47,387 bases of DNA from a virus. The translations under genes were made by a program, and so were the position numbers. The notes under the pieces are model-generated. The model ran no database searches. It worked only from the letters and a program-made list of their open reading frames with translations, and was not told the origin of the DNA. Below are positions 29,900-38,071 of the stretch, piece after piece (position 1 is the stretch's first letter; each line of letters starts with the position of its first letter). The stretch is from the IMG/VR virus record IMGVR_UViG_3300028835_000144, positions 1 through 47,387 of that record; one strand, 5' to 3'.

Positions 29900-32847
29900 C
29901 AGAATTTAGCCGTCCATACCATATTAATAGGTGGATTCTTCCATTTACTAAAAGAATCACCCGGAAGATTACTTGGGACATCCCGCATAACCTGTTGCCC
30001 TTCGTCTACTTTAGTATAAGTAGTATTACCTATTCCACCACGTTCTATTGTTTGTATAACAATATCCATAAAGCCTGGATCATTATCATAATCTCTAGTA
30101 TTTCTACCACCATATACAGGACTTTTAGCAGTATTTCTAATAGGGAAAGGTGGTGGAGGATTAGTTACCTCTAATGGTATAACAACGGAACGCCCAATAT
30201 ATCTTCGTAGGTTAGCACCAGGTATACCATTAGGAGAACCAGCAGATCCTATAGTTGAACCAAAGCCAAAGTTATTCTCAATAGGACTAAAGGACATCTG
30301 TGGACTAGTTGCTGGTATCTGATCTGTAAGAGCTGGCAAATCCCCATCTGTTCTACGGAATGTATCAGGACTACCAGTACCAACATTAGGCCCTGGTATA
30401 GCTAATGTTTTACCATCCCACATAATATGAGTATCAGGTTGATCTGGATCACCAAATACTCCTGATCGCCAGGGGAAAAACTCTTCCCCATCAAAGTATG
30501 CTATCGGCTTAGCTGGACTACTAACTGCCCAAGTTGCCCCATTATCAAGAGAGAATCTAACTACAGTGCTATCCTTTAGAACTATCATAGTTCCATCACG
30601 CTTAGGATCTGCCTGTATGCCAGGAGGTAAGCCTAGAACCTCTTGTCCTGGGATATTAGGATCCAAACTGTTAGTATTATTAATTAGTACGTCAGTCCAG
30701 TTACTACCATCAAAGGTGAAGGACCAGCCTAATTCACTAGTGGAAGTTCTCTTCCATACAATGTAAGCTATATTCGCAGTAGTTCCTAATGCTACTATCT
30801 GATTAGGAGTAGGTGTGAGTATAGCGTGTACAAATTGCTGTGGACCTAGCGGAGCACCCTCATTAGTAGTAAGATTATGAATATAGATATTATTTCGAGC
30901 ATCCTTATCTAGTCCAATAAACAGGCTCTTCTCTTGCCATGTTACACAATGTCTATATTTAACTAGCCCTGGATCTTGGAAGGTATAGGTATTAGTAGCA
31001 AGGAAGAAGAAGTCTATCTCTACCTCTTGTCCAAAGGTACCTTTATTCTGATCATTACCATCAAAGCTACGCTGCATAAAAGGGCCTAGTCCATTAGCAG
31101 CCTGATAGATTTCCATAACCCCCATACGACTATCAGAGGATACAGACATTCCCCTATTAATAACCTCAAACTGAGCAGCAGTTATATTACCAGAGGCTAC
31201 TCTACCCATAGCATCATTAAAAGGCCAAGGTATAAGACTAGGATCTGGAGTCCAGTGAAATGAATAATCATTTACCAGACTAGGAAAGAAAGGTGTAGGA
31301 GATACTAGAGCTATTAAAGTCCAACCATGTCCATGCGCTCTAACAAACATACTACGATTAACACTAAATCCTGCTGGTACAATCAGCCTAGTCCCTGGTA
31401 TATTGAAGTTATTAACAGTAGCCCAACCATCATTAGTCCAAGCCATAGATCCATTACTGGTGTTACCAAAGCTCTGGAAGTGCATTACCATAAAGCCTGG
31501 AGTAATCTGTGGCGTTACATTATAAGTATTAGCTTCTATAGTTTCCTTACCTAGAATAGTACCATCACCTAATACTCTAACATTATTATAAGTAATAGTA
31601 GAGGACATAGAGATATCATCAGGAATAGGATATCTAGGATCAAGAGCTATAGTATCATCAGATAAAACTACTGCATTCTCTATAATCTCTACTTGCATAG
31701 TCTGAGCAGTAACATCAATAGTTATCTTTTTAGTTTGACCTGTTTGACTATCTGTTTCCTCAATAACTTTAAGACCTACATCATTAGTATATACATGAAA
31801 ATCATATTGAATCTCATATGTTTGACCTGTAGGTGGTAATGCTGGGTCAAACAGATTAGAATCAAGCACTACATTTTCAGTTACTTCAACTGTAGATTCT
31901 ACATTAGATAGATCATAACTTAATCCCAAATTAGTATTATCTAATACTATACCACCTACATCTGAGGCATCTGCAAATACTTGACCAGTCTCTCCTAGTT
32001 GGATAGCATCCTCTGATATAGAACCAGTAGAGTCTATTCCATTATCTGATATATTAACGGTCTTATTAGCTACTGCTGGTGTCCAGGCTGGATCTTCAAA
32101 TAAAGGGGGCTGGAACGCAGGATTGGGAACATCAGTATTATCATCTACATAGCTAACAGTAGAACCAGGCAGGGTAGCCATGAGTCCAAAGCTACCTCCG
32201 ATCTGCCTTCCGTATACATTCCATTCACTAACCTGGTTATTAGGTAGCCAATCTATGAATACGTCTGCTGTTCCTGCTAGTGTGATAGTAAGGATGCGAG
32301 AACCTGCGCCCAGCCTTGATGAACCATCAACAGGAACTATACAGTATTGATAGGTTCCTGCCCCAAGTCCGACGCCCGCCTGTTCAGATATAAGAGGTGA
32401 ATCTACTGTAGCAGTAAAGAGAGTATGTGTACCTTCAAATTTAAATTCGACTTCAGAATCCTGAGCCTCTGTCTTAGGTTCAGCTATCCAACTGCCTACC
32501 CAAGTACCTGTATCATCTCTTATAGCTACAGGTGGAGATACATAAGTACCAATATCTCCACGGGTACTAGCTTGTAGATCTTCTTTACGCCAAGAGTAAG
32601 AAATAAAATTACTTATTTCATAGGGTAATCCAGTAGGTATAGGAGTAGTTAAAAGAATGGTCCTACCAGAATCAGTATATAGACGACATACAAGAGTAGT
32701 AGGAGTAGGCGCAGTATATTCATCTACTGTACCAAAATAAGTTATAGCATTTACAAGAAGCTCAAAGAAAGTTCCTGGAACTAACTGTTCCCATAAACCT
32801 TCAGCTTCATTATCTATTAAGGTATGCCCTTGGCGACAGTAACTCAT
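29899..32847 (-). CDS. Large tail protein with FN3-like and Asp-box propeller segments (982 aa)
   Basis: 982 residues. Around residues 150-240 an FN3-like segment (SRLGAGSRILTITL, EWNVYGRQIGG) is followed by long acidic beta-rich regions. Asp-box motifs of the sialidase/BNR-propeller type occur: SLDNGATW near residue 762 and looser WTNDGWATV near 470 and FTFDGSNW near 710. Asp-box propellers are found in sialidases, tailspikes and non-enzymatic tail proteins; no catalytic Arg triad was checked. It is coupled by ATGA to the upstream small basic gene and by one base to the downstream 986-residue gene. Confidence 0.6.
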   Translation of the reverse strand: MSYCRQGHTLIDNEAEGLWEQLVPGTFFELLVNAITYFGTVDEYTAPTPTTLVCRLYTDSGRTILLTTPIPTGLPYEISNFISYSWRKEDLQASTRGDIGTYVSPPVAIRDDTGTWVGSWIAEPKTEAQDSEVEFKFEGTHTLFTATVDSPLISEQAGVGLGAGTYQYCIVPVDGSSRLGAGSRILTITLAGTADVFIDWLPNNQVSEWNVYGRQIGGSFGLMATLPGSTVSYVDDNTDVPNPAFQPPLFEDPAWTPAVANKTVNISDNGIDSTGSISEDAIQLGETGQVFADASDVGGIVLDNTNLGLSYDLSNVESTVEVTENVVLDSNLFDPALPPTGQTYEIQYDFHVYTNDVGLKVIEETDSQTGQTKKITIDVTAQTMQVEIIENAVVLSDDTIALDPRYPIPDDISMSSTITYNNVRVLGDGTILGKETIEANTYNVTPQITPGFMVMHFQSFGNTSNGSMAWTNDGWATVNNFNIPGTRLIVPAGFSVNRSMFVRAHGHGWTLIALVSPTPFFPSLVNDYSFHWTPDPSLIPWPFNDAMGRVASGNITAAQFEVINRGMSVSSDSRMGVMEIYQAANGLGPFMQRSFDGNDQNKGTFGQEVEIDFFFLATNTYTFQDPGLVKYRHCVTWQEKSLFIGLDKDARNNIYIHNLTTNEGAPLGPQQFVHAILTPTPNQIVALGTTANIAYIVWKRTSTSELGWSFTFDGSNWTDVLINNTNSLDPNIPGQEVLGLPPGIQADPKRDGTMIVLKDSTVVRFSLDNGATWAVSSPAKPIAYFDGEEFFPWRSGVFGDPDQPDTHIMWDGKTLAIPGPNVGTGSPDTFRRTDGDLPALTDQIPATSPQMSFSPIENNFGFGSTIGSAGSPNGIPGANLRRYIGRSVVIPLEVTNPPPPFPIRNTAKSPVYGGRNTRDYDNDPGFMDIVIQTIERGGIGNTTYTKVDEGQQVMRDVPSNLPGDSFSKWKNPPINMVWTAKF

Positions 32848-33074
32848 GCTAAATCCTGTCCTTTATCAAAGCGTTTACGGCGTCTTTTCTTCTTACCTCT
32901 AGCTGGTACACCAGATGAATTAGCATTGATAGCAGCAGCCTGAGCCATAGCTCTTTCTCTACTACTATGTCCACCACCATCAACAGCAGTACCACCTTTA
33001 TTAGTAGATATACCGTCAGTTTTAGCTTCTACTATTCTAAACTTACCACCTATCTTTTTAACCTTGACTGGCAT
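32844..33074 (-). CDS. Small basic protein (76 aa)
   Basis: 76 residues, strongly basic. Residues 1-20 alternate Lys and hydrophobics, the centre is Ala/Gly/Ser-rich (ERAMAQAAAINANSSG), and the C-terminus has ARGKKKRRRKRFDK. It has TAATG overlap upstream with a 20-residue basic frame and ATGA overlap downstream with the 982-residue tail protein. Basic virion-operon proteins may be packaged with DNA or act in assembly; no family recognised. Confidence 0.6.
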   Translation of the reverse strand: MPVKVKKIGGKFRIVEAKTDGISTNKGGTAVDGGGHSSRERAMAQAAAINANSSGVPARGKKKRRRKRFDKGQDLA

Positions 33075-33136
33075 TATCTTGGCCGAGGTCTGGGCTTCTT
33101 ACGTTTCTTCTTTGTGGGTGCAGTATATTCATTCAT
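33074..33136 (-). CDS. Micro-ORF, 20-residue Lys/Arg/Pro-rich peptide
   Basis: ATG 33136 overlaps the stop of the upstream gene (TAATGA) and its own TAA shares a base with the ATG at 33074. GGAGG lies eight bases upstream, as good a ribosome site as any in the operon. The peptide is TAPTKKKRKKPRPRPR-like, 20 residues, with 10 Lys/Arg and 4 Pro. It may serve mainly to couple translation, or be a real DNA-binding peptide. Its size is near the limit of what can be called a gene. Confidence 0.45.
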   Translation of the reverse strand: MNEYTAPTKKKRKKPRPRPR

Positions 33137-33513
33137 TAGGGTAATCCTCCAAAGCCTCCACCCTCTAAGCCAGATCCTGCTAGTGGAACGGGAGGCGTAC
33201 TGCCATCACCAAACTGTGCAAAGATACCATCTTCACAGAATGCAAAGAGAATATTATCGCCTTCAGGAGACTTATATAAAAAGCTCCAATCACACCTAGG
33301 ACCAAGAGCATCAGTACCAATAGTTTTATTAGTACCAAAGAAACTACTATATCCACTTGATCTGGGAAGGATATTATATGCTTCATATGCGAATACAGGA
33401 GTACGCTGTTCATGCTCTTCTTCCATATTCATAGGAAGATTAGCAGGATATTCCTCCGGGTTTAACGGAAGATATGTTCTGCGTAAATCTATTCTATCTC
33501 TTCTAGCTGTCAT
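33136..33513 (-). CDS. Tail-associated structural protein (125 aa)
   Basis: 125 residues. ILPRSSGYSSFFGT, DWSFLYKSPEGDNILFAF and GIFAQFGDG form short Trp/Tyr-rich strand repeats similar in style to the N-terminal part of the 986-residue tail protein downstream. The C-terminus is a Gly-rich GSGLEGGGFGGLP. It lies between a 149-residue unknown protein and the 20-residue basic peptide. Possibly the N-terminal blade of a propeller protein encoded separately, or a small tail adaptor. Its start follows the previous stop by one base. Confidence 0.55.
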   Translation of the reverse strand: MTARRDRIDLRRTYLPLNPEEYPANLPMNMEEEHEQRTPVFAYEAYNILPRSSGYSSFFGTNKTIGTDALGPRCDWSFLYKSPEGDNILFAFCEDGIFAQFGDGSTPPVPLAGSGLEGGGFGGLP

Positions 33514-33514
33514 G

Positions 33515-33964
33515 CTAACCTCTTTGTAGACTTTCGTCTATAGCTATTGCTTCCATTCTAGTTAGCACAGATACGAATAATTCTCCAGGATTTTGTAATC
33601 CTATAACAGATAACCACCTTAATACATTAGTAGAATCTGTATCCTGTAAATAATTAGGCGGTGTAAGAATTATTCTATCTGGACTATCTAAAGCCGTGGC
33701 CCCAATAATGTAGGTAAAAGGTACAGGAGTACCGTTGCTATCAGGCCGAGTAACACTAGTAAGATCAAACCCCACCATACATACTTCATTAGAAAAGAAC
33801 TCCATTACATCCCAGCTGGGGTCGAGAGCGATTGGAGCAACCATAGGACTATTAGTAAAGCACAAAGAGAAAGTAAGCTCGGGACGAGATACTTCAAAAG
33901 GAATAACCTGTCCGTCGCGTCCTGGGCTACTGCTAGGATACTGACGTCTAAATGCTACTGTCAT
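33515..33964 (-). CDS. Hypothetical virion-operon protein (149 aa)
   Basis: 149 residues, soluble, mixed strand/helix; FEVSRPELTFSLCF, DVMEFFSNEV and PFTYIIGATAL suggest a small beta-sandwich. No recognised family. ATG 33964 overlaps the stop of the upstream 111-residue gene (ATGA). Position between the fibre gene and the tail proteins suggests a tail accessory or fibre-attachment protein; not provable from sequence. Confidence 0.55.
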   Translation of the reverse strand: MTVAFRRQYPSSSPGRDGQVIPFEVSRPELTFSLCFTNSPMVAPIALDPSWDVMEFFSNEVCMVGFDLTSVTRPDSNGTPVPFTYIIGATALDSPDRIILTPPNYLQDTDSTNVLRWLSVIGLQNPGELFVSVLTRMEAIAIDESLQRG

Positions 33965-34296
33965 GGGTAATCTATCGCCTCAAGGTCAGCTATGGTTGTA
34001 GCTGCATTAATCTCTGTAAGTTTAGTTTGAAAGACAGCATCAGCGGCTAAGATAGCCTGTTCATGTGCGCGTAGAGCTTTACGTCTTATCTCCTGTCTAA
34101 CCTGTTGCTTATCTGGTGGTCTAGCAGTACCCGTCTTATTAAACACAGCAGCTCTAGCAGCATCTAATACGGGCTGAGTTACATCAGGACAGGTAAGAGT
34201 ATTAGCAGTAGTGTCATAGGTAGCCTGAGCCGGATCAGCCCCTGCTCTATCTACTACTGCGCCAGCTTTCCTATGTCCAATATCTACTGTAGCCAT
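33961..34296 (-). CDS. Hypothetical fibre-associated protein (111 aa)
   Basis: 111 residues beginning three bases after the fibre gene's stop. An Ala-rich N-terminus is followed by a basic helix (DKQQVRQEIRRKALRAHEQ, about residues 61-79) and a further helical C-terminus. Small helical proteins directly after fibre genes are often assembly chaperones or short fibre caps, so that is the likeliest role, by position only. It overlaps the next gene by 4 bases. Confidence 0.5.
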   Translation of the reverse strand: MATVDIGHRKAGAVVDRAGADPAQATYDTTANTLTCPDVTQPVLDAARAAVFNKTGTARPPDKQQVRQEIRRKALRAHEQAILAADAVFQTKLTEINAATTIADLEAIDYP

Positions 34297-34298
34297 GA

Positions 34299-36140
34299 TT
34301 ATGTCCTGAATAATTGAGTAACTTTAATGCTTACTTCATCTGTATCTATACCAGGAGTACCTGTACCAGCAACATCTACATACTGAAGTTGTAGAGTAAG
34401 CTTATCATTAGCAGCGGCATTCACATAGAAGCCACCATGAACCTGTGTCTCTACATCTACACCTTCAATAGAGTTATCCTGAAACTGTGTATCCTCTGCA
34501 TGACTACCTACAATTCCTGTACCTGCATTATTAAGCCTAATTCTACCTTGTAGGAGCAGATTAGTATTAGCAGAACCAGTAAGTACAAAATTTACATCAT
34601 ACTCTACATGATAGCGTCCTGCAATCTTTAAATCTATTTCATCTGTATTAGCATTATTATGCTCTATAGTAGCAGGTTCATTCTCATGATCAGTAGTATT
34701 AAAAGTAACATCCGCCCATGCAGTTCCTATTGTTTGAGCAGTAGTATCTCTAATTTGTAAGATAGCTAATGCAAAAGCTCCGCTACCAGCAGCATGGACG
34801 TGTAAAGCATCAGCATTAGAACCATCAGTAAGAGTTTCAGCTTCTGCTGCTGTTATATCTGTACCACCATCTGCGGTGACAGCTTCTGTGAAAGTTACAG
34901 CATGAGGATTACCAGTAACAGGACCAGCTACATGAGCCTGGATATTAGCATTAGCTGCTTCAGCTCCTATCTGTCCTATAGTAACGGAGTGTGGATTAGC
35001 TGTATCAGTTAGATGGGCTAAGAGTGCAGCTAAATCTGCATTGTTTAAATGATTTCTTTCAGCAGGTAATCCACCTTGTAATCCAGCCAGGCTATTATGA
35101 TCAGCTACAGCAGAGGTACTAAATGTCTGCTCAAATGCAGAGTCTATAGCAGCAGGAATACCTACTCCCTGTTGAATAATCCAGCGTCCTATGAATACTC
35201 CTATGTCTACAAGAGAGGGAGGAATATCACCGGGAACATTTGCGCCATCAGCACCCTGGAAGTTAGGTGAATTATCTCTACCATATACAACATGGATACT
35301 AGATATATTATCTGCTACTTGTAGATATACCCAAGCGTTGTTAAACCTATTAGCACCTAAAGCAGCTAGGACTCCTGAGCCATCATCAAAGAAGCCATTG
35401 TCTATATCAGTCTGTACTAGTGTAGCAGTCCATCCACCTCCACCATCTCTGTGCCAATAGGTAAATGTATCAGCTACACTAGTATCAAAGGCTGGATGAT
35501 TAATCCTAGACAGCCCTATATAATAAGAGCCTGATGTTACTGCTACCTTTAAGCTGGAAGGAGTAGGATCACTAATTAAGCTAGAGCCTACTACTCTCTG
35601 AGCACCGTTAACATCCTCAAATAGTTGGCGTATACGGTCTATAGCATCAACTATCTCATCATCTACATTAGCGAAAGCTACAGCGGTGCCTGTTCTATAT
35701 ACTACACCTAGAGTAATTAAATCTAGTTCATTTATTATTGCTTCATTAGTAGTAACTAGAACTAACGGAGTACCTGCATTATAATCTGCATAGACCCAGT
35801 TTACCATGTTATCGGTAAGAGCTTGGCCTACAACTCCTGTTACTGGTAGATTTTCTAAGGGTGCTGTTCTGCTGGCTGAGGTACGAAAGATAGCTTCACC
35901 AGCAGATATATCTACTAGTCCACCACCAGCATCCGTCATATCTAAGCCAGTTAACTTACCAGCACTCCACATCCTATCAAGAGCAGCTAAGTGTGTAGGA
36001 ACTTCTAATCCTGTACCTGGAAAGCTACCACCTTCAGGTGGAATAGAAGCAGGATCTAGTGTATCACCAATTGGTATCTCACCCAGGGCTGTATGTGGGC
36101 CGCCTTCTGGGATACCAATTACAGGTTTTCTAATAGCCAT
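34299..36140 (-). CDS. Tail fibre protein with C-terminal jelly-roll-type head
   Basis: 613 residues. The N-terminal 160 residues look like an attachment domain; the middle contains DHNSLAGLQGG, NHLNNADLAALLAHL and two NPHxVT motifs, short repeats typical of trimeric phage fibres and collar/side fibre proteins. Residues about 455-613 are strand-rich (AWADVTFNT, LKIAGRYHVEYDVNF, GGFYVNAAANDKLTLQL), resembling C1q/TNF-like receptor-binding heads. It should bind the host surface. It overlaps the upstream 145-residue gene by one base. It is the best candidate receptor-binding protein of the window. Confidence 0.7.
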   Translation of the reverse strand: MAIRKPVIGIPEGGPHTALGEIPIGDTLDPASIPPEGGSFPGTGLEVPTHLAALDRMWSAGKLTGLDMTDAGGGLVDISAGEAIFRTSASRTAPLENLPVTGVVGQALTDNMVNWVYADYNAGTPLVLVTTNEAIINELDLITLGVVYRTGTAVAFANVDDEIVDAIDRIRQLFEDVNGAQRVVGSSLISDPTPSSLKVAVTSGSYYIGLSRINHPAFDTSVADTFTYWHRDGGGGWTATLVQTDIDNGFFDDGSGVLAALGANRFNNAWVYLQVADNISSIHVVYGRDNSPNFQGADGANVPGDIPPSLVDIGVFIGRWIIQQGVGIPAAIDSAFEQTFSTSAVADHNSLAGLQGGLPAERNHLNNADLAALLAHLTDTANPHSVTIGQIGAEAANANIQAHVAGPVTGNPHAVTFTEAVTADGGTDITAAEAETLTDGSNADALHVHAAGSGAFALAILQIRDTTAQTIGTAWADVTFNTTDHENEPATIEHNNANTDEIDLKIAGRYHVEYDVNFVLTGSANTNLLLQGRIRLNNAGTGIVGSHAEDTQFQDNSIEGVDVETQVHGGFYVNAAANDKLTLQLQYVDVAGTGTPGIDTDEVSIKVTQLFRT

Positions 36141-36577
36141 CAGCAGGGTACCACATTAATTGGGCTAGGTGAACCATCCGCTAAGAAGAAGGGTAATTGT
36201 AATCCTATTAACGGAATATTACTTGGTGTTCCATCTGCTAGAAAGAACGGGACACATAAATCAACAAAAGATACTACGTCTCCAGTTATATCTACTAGAT
36301 AGGCATCTACAGTAGCAGTACCTACACCTGGTGTAACCATTCTAAGACAGACACGGGTATACTTAGTAACATCTACCTCATAAGTATCATCCATTGTGAT
36401 AGATGCTATTAGAATATCAGGACCAGCAAAGCCTACTAATTCATATTCAGCAGCATCTATTCCAGTGATACCTATTCTAAGCTGATTATATTCACTAGTG
36501 TCCCAGCACAGAAGCTCCGTCCCTGGAGCGACTGTGTTATCTATTGATAAAGGACAAGTGTTATTAGAAGAATGCAT
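36140..36577 (-). CDS. Beta-rich protein with duplicated C-terminal motif (145 aa)
   Basis: 145 residues, strand-rich. The C-terminus contains PFFLADGTPSNIP and again PFFLADGSPSPIN about 18 residues apart, a short internal duplication. Residues 1-105 look like one beta-domain with several Cys. It ends on the start of the fibre gene and follows a small basic protein. Possible fibre tip or fibre-anchoring partner; the family is unknown to me. The duplicated segment may be a docking peptide. Confidence 0.55.
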   Translation of the reverse strand: MHSSNNTCPLSIDNTVAPGTELLCWDTSEYNQLRIGITGIDAAEYELVGFAGPDILIASITMDDTYEVDVTKYTRVCLRMVTPGVGTATVDAYLVDITGDVVSFVDLCVPFFLADGTPSNIPLIGLQLPFFLADGSPSPINVVPC

Positions 36578-36578
36578 A

Positions 36579-36725
36579 TTAAATATTCGCTAGAAATTCT
36601 CTTCGTTTCCTCTCAGCCTCTGCAAGAGCATCTGCTGCTCCTCTAGCTGTTCCTGTCCCCAATATTTCTTTGGGGGGCTTCTTTGGTCTCTTCTTCTTAG
36701 CTTTCTTTTTCTTTGGCTCAGCCAT
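36579..36725 (-). CDS. Small Lys-rich protein (48 aa)
   Basis: 49 codons from ATG 36725 to TAA 36579, with AGGAGA seven bases upstream, one of the best ribosome sites in the operon. The N-terminal 20 residues are almost half Lys (KKKKAKKKRPKKPPKE), then GTGTARGAADALAEAERKRR. It fills the gap between the lipoprotein and the 145-residue gene. The product is predicted to bind nucleic acid or acidic proteins without a fold; a packaged DNA-condensing protein is conceivable. Confidence 0.65.
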   Translation of the reverse strand: MAEPKKKKAKKKRPKKPPKEILGTGTARGAADALAEAERKRREFLANI

Positions 36726-36735
36726 AGTTTATCTC

Positions 36736-37011
36736 CTATTGTGCTATCGTCTTAGGATCGCCAGTACAGAAAGTCTCTGCTTCTCCAGGGCAGCGTAAAC
36801 AGATAGCCATATCTGCTTCTCTGTAAGCAGGCTCCAAACCTTGTCTAACAAGTACCCTACCAGCAGCAGTATTGTTAACACAGTAAGCAGCAGCAGCGTC
36901 AGCAGATTTGTAAGCAGCAGCTTGTAATTGAGCACATCCGCTACTCAGGATCGTCAGGCTCATTACGACCATAATAAGGGGGACCATATAGCCCCGGATT
37001 CCTGTATACAT
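36736..37011 (-). CDS. Putative outer-membrane spanin lipoprotein
   Basis: 91 residues from ATG 37011 with GGAGG nine bases upstream. A signal peptide (Arg in the n-region, hydrophobic MVPLIMVVMSLTIL) ends in LSSGC, a lipobox-like sequence with Cys 26, so a lipoprotein is likely; Ser at -3 is less usual. The mature part is Ala-rich and helical, with three CxxC/C-type cysteines near the C-terminus. It overlaps the membrane-anchored gene upstream by 71 bases in another frame, the layout of Rz/Rz1 spanin pairs, which fuse inner and outer membranes at lysis. Spanin assignment is by architecture, not by homology. Confidence 0.6.
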   Translation of the reverse strand: MYTGIRGYMVPLIMVVMSLTILSSGCAQLQAAAYKSADAAAAYCVNNTAAGRVLVRQGLEPAYREADMAICLRCPGEAETFCTGDPKTIAQ

Positions 37012-37264
37012 TGCCTTTAACCTCCATTTTCTTTAGATGATCTAGTATCTTATCGTTAGTTTCTTTTAGAGATTCTATTGCTCCTGTATTCTCAATTACA
37101 GCAGCTATAGCTAGCTTCCCTTCCATTTTAATTACGTCCCACATTCCGTATAGAACCATAGCTAAAATAGCCATAGCTCCTAATTCACGGAAGTACGATA
37201 GATATTTGTCTGTATTCCTCCGACTATCAGGATTAGTAGGCTGTGTAGGTTGTCCGTTACTCAT
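36941..37264 (-). CDS. Putative inner-membrane spanin
   Basis: 107 residues, ATG 37264 with GAGGG seven bases upstream. N-terminal 25 residues polar, then one hydrophobic span (about residues 27-46, LGAMAILAMVLYGMW), then a helical segment with coiled-coil character (AIESLKETNDKILDHLKKME, about 63-82) and a Pro/Gly/Tyr C-terminus. The order cytoplasmic tail, single span, periplasmic coiled coil, proline-rich end is that of i-spanins. Its 3' end overlaps the lipoprotein gene. A small phage membrane protein of another kind remains possible. Confidence 0.6.
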   Translation of the reverse strand: MSNGQPTQPTNPDSRRNTDKYLSYFRELGAMAILAMVLYGMWDVIKMEGKLAIAAVIENTGAIESLKETNDKILDHLKKMEVKGNVYRNPGLYGPPYYGRNEPDDPE

Positions 37265-37273
37265 ATATTACCC

Positions 37274-38071
37274 TCAATCAGGAGTGAATGGGGCAGCCGG
37301 TATAGAATATGCAGGTCCACTATAACGTATTCCACTTGATAATCTTATCTCTGTCCAGGCTCCATCTACTGTAGGAAGAGCATTGAGATTACCAACTGCT
37401 TCTATATCATCAGTTGGTGGTTGCCCAATAGGACTTTGTGCTATCCTATTACCATTGAAGAATACGTTATACTGACCTAATACAGAATCAAAGGTAACAG
37501 CACAGTGATTCCATATACCTTGTAGAATTGTTGCAGGTATATTACCTGATAACCAGATAGCTACATTATTAGCATCTACTATATCTACATTAATTGTTTG
37601 TACATTACCAAATAGAACCCACTCAACAACTTTTTCTTCTGGAGTTATAGTATCATTATTCCCAAACATAACAACACGACCAACATCTCCTACACCATTA
37701 TTCATCCAGCTTTCTAAAGTCCAATCTTTAGTAGCATCTAATGGCGTAATTAACTCAATCCTATTACCGGGGGATGGTGGCGTACCAGATCTAAGATGCC
37801 AACCATATCCAGGCTTTAAAGGCGAAGAAGTAGGAATAGTAACACCATCATCTACCCTGCTACCACCCTGTATTAAATCTGCAATAGGATTACCATATAA
37901 ATCTAACCCAGCATTAGCAACTGTTACTACAGTATTATGGGCTAGAATACCTTGGTAATCCCACTGACTTAAAGCTACACCATGCACAGTAGTTCCAGCA
38001 CCAGCAGTTACAGGCTTTTGTCCTGAGCTAGTTTCTCCTGGTTTACTAAATCTTGCAAACGGATTAGGCAT
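37274..38071 (-). CDS. LamG/concanavalin-like virion surface protein
   Basis: 265 residues. Residues 100-265 show the LamG/ConA-like jelly-roll signature: DWTLESWMN (about 116), WNHCAVTFDSVLGQYNVFFNG (around 190-210), and WTEIRLSSGIRYSG near the end, the pattern of laminin-G/pentraxin-like carbohydrate-binding domains found on phage capsids and tails. The N-terminus, MPNPFARF, resembles that of the next gene upstream (MTNPFRAQ). Probably a decoration or receptor-interacting protein. It directly overlaps the neighbour by one base. Confidence 0.65.
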   Translation of the reverse strand: MPNPFARFSKPGETSSGQKPVTAGAGTTVHGVALSQWDYQGILAHNTVVTVANAGLDLYGNPIADLIQGGSRVDDGVTIPTSSPLKPGYGWHLRSGTPPSPGNRIELITPLDATKDWTLESWMNNGVGDVGRVVMFGNNDTITPEEKVVEWVLFGNVQTINVDIVDANNVAIWLSGNIPATILQGIWNHCAVTFDSVLGQYNVFFNGNRIAQSPIGQPPTDDIEAVGNLNALPTVDGAWTEIRLSSGIRYSGPAYSIPAAPFTPD

